From contig JACDBS010000122.1 of assembly GCA_013694795.1 (NCBI GenBank), positions 1 to 9,199 of the forward strand: a stretch of 9,199 nucleotides of DNA, given 5' to 3'. Made by a program: the position numbers and the translations under genes. Of the stretch, positions 6,837 to 9,199 are shown piece by piece (the first letter of the stretch is position 1; each line of letters begins with the position of its first letter). This DNA comes from Chloroflexota bacterium. Lineage in GTDB: Bacteria; Chloroflexota; Limnocylindria; QHBO01. A model generated the notes under the pieces. The model did not search any database and had not been told where the DNA came from. It saw only the letters and a program-made list of their open reading frames with translations.

Positions 6837-7451
6837 CTGGCGGCGTCCGGGTCCAGGCATGACGGCCGCCAGGATGGCCTCCGCGTGACGCCGGCTGGTG
6901 TGCAGCTCGTCGCGCAGGCGCCCGACGTGTATCGGGCCGGACATCCGCGTGATCCGGTCGTGCAGCGCGGACCAGACATCGGCCGGGTAGTCGATGCCCG
7001 GCGCGATCTGGCGCAGGGTGCCGGCCGCGCGCAGCTGGTCGATGACATTCGGCGGTATGCCCAGGCGCGCGGCGATCCCGTCTACCCGTGGCGGCTCAGC
7101 GCGGGCGGCGCGCAGCCCGTCGAGCAACGTCCGCACCCGTTCGTCCATCTGCGGGTCGAGTCCCGGACGAGCATCGGCCAGGCCGACCCGGCGACCGTTG
7201 CGGGTCAGGCGGCCATCGGTGACGAGGTCATCGATCACCCGCCGCAGCTCGGGATCCTCCAGCTCCAGGGGCGCGGCGCCGCGGTGGCGAGATGGCGGAC
7301 GCTTCGAGGCCGCGGTCCGCACGCGCGAGACGAGGGCGTCCATGCGCAGGTCCACGGAGAGCGGCTGCCCGCGGTGGAAGCGCCGCAGTGCGGCCAGCAC
7401 CAGTCGCTGCGCCAGTCGTCGCTGCTCGGGGTCGATGGCCCCGATTGTCAC
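6828..7451 (-). CDS. Stand-alone protein like the C-terminal winged-helix region of SelB
   Basis: A 207-residue basic protein with no EF-Tu-like GTPase part. It resembles the winged-helix tail of the selenocysteine elongation factor SelB, which binds the SECIS RNA hairpin. Recognisable pieces are ALRRFHRGQPLSVDLRMDAL (21-40, like the RFHxxHPLRPG segment), a helix-wing RRVIDDLVTDGRLTRNGRRV (70-89), LGIPPNVIDQLRAAGTL (130-146), DYPADVWSALHDRI (154-167) and IHVGRLRDELHTSRRHAEAIL (174-194, like the ITVAEFRDLLGTSRKYA helix of the last winged helix). The chain ends soon afterwards, without the final TRRVGDxRxL wing. The start is GTG at 7451, overlapping the DUF4446 stop (GTGA). No GTPase, SelA, SelD or tRNA-Sec is visible. 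It may bind RNA or DNA by winged helices. I rate the resemblance good and the function unknown. Confidence 0.65.
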   Translation of the reverse strand: MTIGAIDPEQRRLAQRLVLAALRRFHRGQPLSVDLRMDALVSRVRTAASKRPPSRHRGAAPLELEDPELRRVIDDLVTDGRLTRNGRRVGLADARPGLDPQMDERVRTLLDGLRAARAEPPRVDGIAARLGIPPNVIDQLRAAGTLRQIAPGIDYPADVWSALHDRITRMSGPIHVGRLRDELHTSRRHAEAILAAVMPGPGRRQRR

Positions 7452-7957
7452 GCCGGACGCGTCCCCTCGATCGCGATGCGAATGGCCTGCGACTCCTCGT
7501 CCGACAGGTTGTGCGACGAGCCGCCAGCGGCGACCGGCTTGGCGAAGACGCGCGTGTTGGCGCGCCCATGCAGGCTGCTGATCACGATTCCATCGCGCGC
7601 GTCATCGAGCAGCGCGATCACGAAGCTCTGGTCGGAGCCGGTGTCATCGAACGGGTTGAAGCGCACCAGGCCGATGTGCTGGAGACTGCGCTGGCTGCGC
7701 CGATCGATGACGCCGTGCGTCGCCTCGATCTCGGCCATGCGCTCTGAGGCGCGCACCGCCTGCTCCGCGTTGCCGACCAGGCGGTCGTGAAGCGTCCCGC
7801 CGTTCTCGTCGCGCACGAGATCGCGGTAGCGGCGCATGGCACCTCGGAGGCGAGCACTCTGCACGAAGAAGCCGATGAGCAGGAGGAACACCAGCGCCGT
7901 CAGCGCGCCAAAGGCGAGCGCCAGGTTATCGGTCAGGAGGCGGTTGAGATCGGGCAT
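7448..7957 (-). CDS. DUF4446 family membrane-anchored protein
   Basis: A 169-residue protein matching the DUF4446 family from memory of its pattern. It has an N-terminal membrane helix (about 11-33, LALAFGALTALVFLLLIGFFV). A basic helix (37-49) and a helical, probably coiled-coil stretch (about 55-92) follow. The conserved family core comes last: LQHIGLVRFNPFDDTGSDQSFVIALLD (92-118), GIVISSLHGRANTRVFAKPV (123-142) and LSDEESQAIRIAI (151-163). The family is common near chromosome partitioning and cell-wall genes in monoderm bacteria, but no biochemical function is known to me. Its start is ATG 7957, with no clear ribosome binding site. A TATGAT hexamer at 7975-7970 would be a -10 box giving a very short leader. 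It overlaps the SelB-like gene by four bases, so the two are likely translated together. Confidence 0.85.
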   Translation of the reverse strand: MPDLNRLLTDNLALAFGALTALVFLLLIGFFVQSARLRGAMRRYRDLVRDENGGTLHDRLVGNAEQAVRASERMAEIEATHGVIDRRSQRSLQHIGLVRFNPFDDTGSDQSFVIALLDDARDGIVISSLHGRANTRVFAKPVAAGGSSHNLSDEESQAIRIAIEGTRPA

Positions 7958-7969
7958 CGAATCGGCGGT

Positions 7970-7975
7970 ATCATA
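7970..7975 (-). promoter_or_regulatory. Possible -10 box for the DUF4446 gene
   Basis: TATGAT on the minus strand (5 of 6 to the sigma-70 consensus) lies 12 bases before the DUF4446 start, directly beside the inverted repeat. No -35 hexamer is found 16-18 bases upstream. The TTGACA at 8029-8024 is a perfect -35 box but lies 48 bases away, too far to pair. If used, the transcript would be almost leaderless. Confidence 0.25.
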
Positions 7976-7981
7976 GCCGTC

Positions 7982-8005
7982 CCGCGGTCGCCCACCCGAC
8001 CGCGG
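7982..8005. promoter_or_regulatory. Perfect 9-bp inverted repeat between divergent genes
   Basis: CCGCGGTCG (7982-7990) and CGACCGCGG (7997-8005) are perfect inverted arms around the 6-base spacer CCCACC. The site sits in the middle of the 84-bp gap between the divergent DUF4446 and small membrane-protein genes. No T-run follows on either strand. An operator for a dimeric regulator of both genes fits the position best (inference); an RNA hairpin in a leader is the alternative. Confidence 0.5.
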
Positions 8006-8041
8006 CTTGCCATTCAGCCACTATGTCAAGCCGAGGTACCG

Positions 8042-8368
8042 ATGGCCCGTCGAGCAGGAAAGGCCGCCAGCCGAAAGGCGCGCCAGCGCAAGGTGCATCG
8101 CCCCGCAATCCCTGCCGGCACGCCGCCCGCGATGCCGATCCCACCGGTGGGCACGCCCGACGCACGCGAGGCCGCCTCGCTCACGCCTCCGCCGCGGACT
8201 GCCCCGTCCGCGAGCGCGACGGCCGGCTCGAACCTGACCGCTCGGGAGCGCGCCGAGTACCACTACGTCGGGCGCGACCTCCGCAACATCGGCATCCTTA
8301 CTGCGATCATGGCGGTGCTGCTGCTGGTGGCCTATTTCGCCTTCTCGGCTCTGGGCCTGGCCGGCTAG
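8042..8368 (+). CDS. Small membrane protein with basic N-terminus and C-terminal helix
   Basis: A 108-residue protein that I do not recognise by function. The N-terminus is very basic (MARRAGKAASRKARQRKVHR). A Pro/Ala-rich disordered stretch follows (about 21-62). A short conserved-looking helix LTARERAEYHYVGRDLRNIGIL (65-86) leads into one membrane segment (about 84-104, ILTAIMAVLLLVAYFAFSALGL), which ends four residues from the C-terminus. It is therefore probably anchored by its tail, with the bulk in the cytoplasm, where the basic end could touch nucleic acid or lipid heads. ATG 8042 is preferred because GAGG (8033-8036) lies five bases upstream and the basic N-terminus begins there; the same frame is open further upstream, inside the divergent DUF4446 gene. 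It is the only plus-strand gene in the window. Confidence 0.65.
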   Translation: MARRAGKAASRKARQRKVHRPAIPAGTPPAMPIPPVGTPDAREAASLTPPPRTAPSASATAGSNLTARERAEYHYVGRDLRNIGILTAIMAVLLLVAYFAFSALGLAG

Positions 8369-8370
8369 GA

Positions 8371-8504
8371 CCTGGCGCCGATTCATCCGCATTTCGCGTC
8401 ACGGGTCGAACTCCGCGCGCCCTGGCGCCGATCTATCGGCCCGAGATGCGCTTGAACGGCGCGCCGATGCGCCCGTCGTGCGCAACCTGGGCCGATCTGT
8501 CGGC
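8371..8504. repeat. Three copies of a palindrome-bearing repeat in the convergent gap
   Basis: Units at 8371-8390, 8421-8440 and 8486-8504 share CCTGGCGCCGAT followed by a mirrored half. Units 1 and 2 agree at 17 of 20 bases; unit 3 differs from unit 2 by one missing C and one A-to-G change. The middle unit holds the perfect dyad GCCGAT-CT-ATCGGC (8427-8440), and the other two have it with one mismatch. A further GCCGAT lies at 8463-8468 in the loop of a 5-bp stem (GGCGC/GCGCC). The 188-bp gap 8369-8556 contains no convincing gene. The dyads could be protein-binding sites or transcript 3'-end hairpins. Confidence 0.55.
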
Positions 8505-8538
8505 GTATCGCGACACGGGATGGTGCCACGACACCGAA

Positions 8539-8554
8539 CGGCGACCTATCGCCG
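8539..8554 (-). terminator. Stem-loop just after the RarA stop
   Basis: CGGCGA (8539-8544) and TCGCCG (8549-8554) form a perfect 6-bp stem with a 4-base loop. The stem starts two bases after the RarA TGA (8559-8557) on the minus strand. The following bases (TTCGGTGTCG) are only weakly T-rich. It may serve as a terminator or 3'-end stabiliser for RarA; a factor-dependent end is equally possible. Confidence 0.35.
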
Positions 8555-8556
8555 AA

Positions 8557-9199
8557 TCAGCCAGGATCGCCGCCGGCGCGACGAGCCTCCAGGCGCTGTC
8601 GGCGCAGCCGCGCCAGGCGCTCCCCGATCTTGAGCTCCAGGCCCTCCTCCGACGGCTCGTAGAAGACGCGGCCAACCAGGGCGTCCGGCAGGTACTCCTG
8701 GTCCACGTCCGCATCGGCATAGTCGTGGGGGTAGAGGTAGCCACGACCGTAGCCCTGCTCGCGGGCGAGTCGACGGTGGGAGGACGGCCGCAGATGGAGC
8801 GGCACCGGTAGCCGCCCGTGCTCCTCGACCTCCGCCAGCGCCGCAAAGTAGGCCGCCCCCGCTCGGTTCGACTTCGGGGCCGATGCAACATAGGACGCCG
8901 CTTGAGCCAGCGCGTACTGGGCCTCAGGCAGGCCGATCATCTCGGTCGCCTGCATGGCGGCCACCGCCAGCTGGAGGGCGCGCGGATCCGCGTTGCCGAC
9001 GTCCTCCGAAGCCGCGATCACGATCCGGCGCGCGATGAAGGTCGGATCCTCGCCCGCCGCCACCATGCTCGCCAGCCAGTAGAGGGCGGCGTCGGGGTCG
9101 TTGCCGCGCATGCTCTTGATGAAGGCCGACGCTGCCTCGTAGTGCTGGTCGCCCACTCGGTCGTAGGCCAGCAGCCGCTGCTGCGCCGCCTCCGCGATC
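8557..9199 (-). CDS. rarA: RarA/MgsA replication-associated recombination ATPase, C-terminal half
   Basis: The last 213 residues of a AAA+ clamp-loader-like ATPase that acts at stalled replication forks; the ATPase domain lies beyond the right edge. The reading frame is open to the window end (IAEAAQQRLLAYDR precedes VGDQHYE), so the GTG at 9156 is not the start. Family hallmarks are DQHYEAASAFIKSMRGNDPDAALYWLA, GEDPTFIARRIVIAASEDVGNADPRAL, AQAASYVASAPKSNRA and YLYPHDYADADVDQEYLPDAL. These form the helical tetramerisation and C-terminal domain. The stop at 8559-8557 is followed at once by a stem-loop. It is separated from the other minus-strand genes by a plus-strand gene and is probably its own transcription unit. 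The homologue names are RarA, MgsA and the eukaryotic WRNIP1. Confidence 0.93.
   Translation of the reverse strand, partial: IAEAAQQRLLAYDRVGDQHYEAASAFIKSMRGNDPDAALYWLASMVAAGEDPTFIARRIVIAASEDVGNADPRALQLAVAAMQATEMIGLPEAQYALAQAASYVASAPKSNRAGAAYFAALAEVEEHGRLPVPLHLRPSSHRRLAREQGYGRGYLYPHDYADADVDQEYLPDALVGRVFYEPSEEGLELKIGERLARLRRQRLEARRAGGDPG

Noticed and set aside
6145..6862. Plus-strand frames opposite the LCP gene with Gly/Val repeat translations
   Set aside because: The repeats are the reverse complement of the Pro/Thr linker codons. No start signal or family resemblance is present.
6828..7048. A frameshift that would restore the missing last wing of the SelB-like protein
   Set aside because: The alternative frame downstream does not read as the expected wing sequence, so the short end looks natural and not a sequencing error.
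8024..8029. TTGACA on the minus strand as a -35 box for the DUF4446 gene
   Set aside because: The only -10-like hexamer is 48 bases away, and the position 17 bases downstream is GCCGCG, so it does not form a promoter with visible partners.
8023..8811. A 262-codon plus-strand frame running from the small membrane-protein gene into RarA
   Set aside because: It crosses the 188-bp gap and lies antisense to RarA. The translation is low-complexity and is a different frame from the better-supported 8042 gene.

Overview
The window comes from a very GC-rich bacterial chromosome (about two thirds G+C or more by eye). It is gene-dense, with many 4-bp stop/start overlaps. A LytR-CpsA-Psr cell-wall ligase and a DUF4446 protein together suggest a monoderm lineage. 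A high-GC Chloroflexota, or less likely an actinobacterium, is my best guess; this is inference, because no rRNA or other phylogenetic marker is present. I see no phage, transposon, CRISPR array, tRNA or rRNA.

Layout: nine of the ten genes are on the minus strand. Reading in the direction of transcription (right to left), the window opens with the C-terminal half of RarA/MgsA (8557-9199, cut by the window edge). A 188-bp convergent gap follows (8369-8556), carrying three copies of a palindrome-bearing repeat and a stem-loop. Next is the only plus-strand gene, a small C-tail membrane protein (8042-8368). It is divergent from a minus-strand run and separated from it by 84 bp containing a perfect 9-bp inverted repeat.

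The minus-strand run is: DUF4446 membrane protein (7448-7957); a stand-alone protein resembling the C-terminal winged-helix region of selenocysteine elongation factor SelB (6828-7451); an LCP-family protein with a Pro/Thr linker (5755-6777); a 1018-residue UvrD-type helicase fused to a RecB-like nuclease with an apparent Fe-S cysteine set (2651-5707); a small multi-pass membrane protein (2253-2654); an M20 family amidohydrolase (1041-2240); a class I SAM-dependent methyltransferase (241-1095); and the N-terminal receiver domain of a response regulator (1-244, cut by the window edge).

Spacing supports tight coupling of DUF4446/SelB-like (GTGA overlap), helicase/membrane protein (ATGA), membrane protein/M20 (the ribosome binding site overlaps the stop), M20/methyltransferase (55-bp overlap) and methyltransferase/response regulator (ATGA). 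The 47-bp and 50-bp gaps around the LCP gene could hold internal promoters or processing sites. Functionally the cluster is mixed (DNA repair, envelope, peptide or amide hydrolysis, methyl transfer, signalling), so it looks like a housekeeping run and not a dedicated system.

I did not find a clear new multi-gene system. The items most worth a second look are the stand-alone SelB-tail protein without its GTPase, the single-chain helicase-nuclease, the two palindromic intergenic regions, and the G-quadruplex-prone DNA behind the LCP linker.
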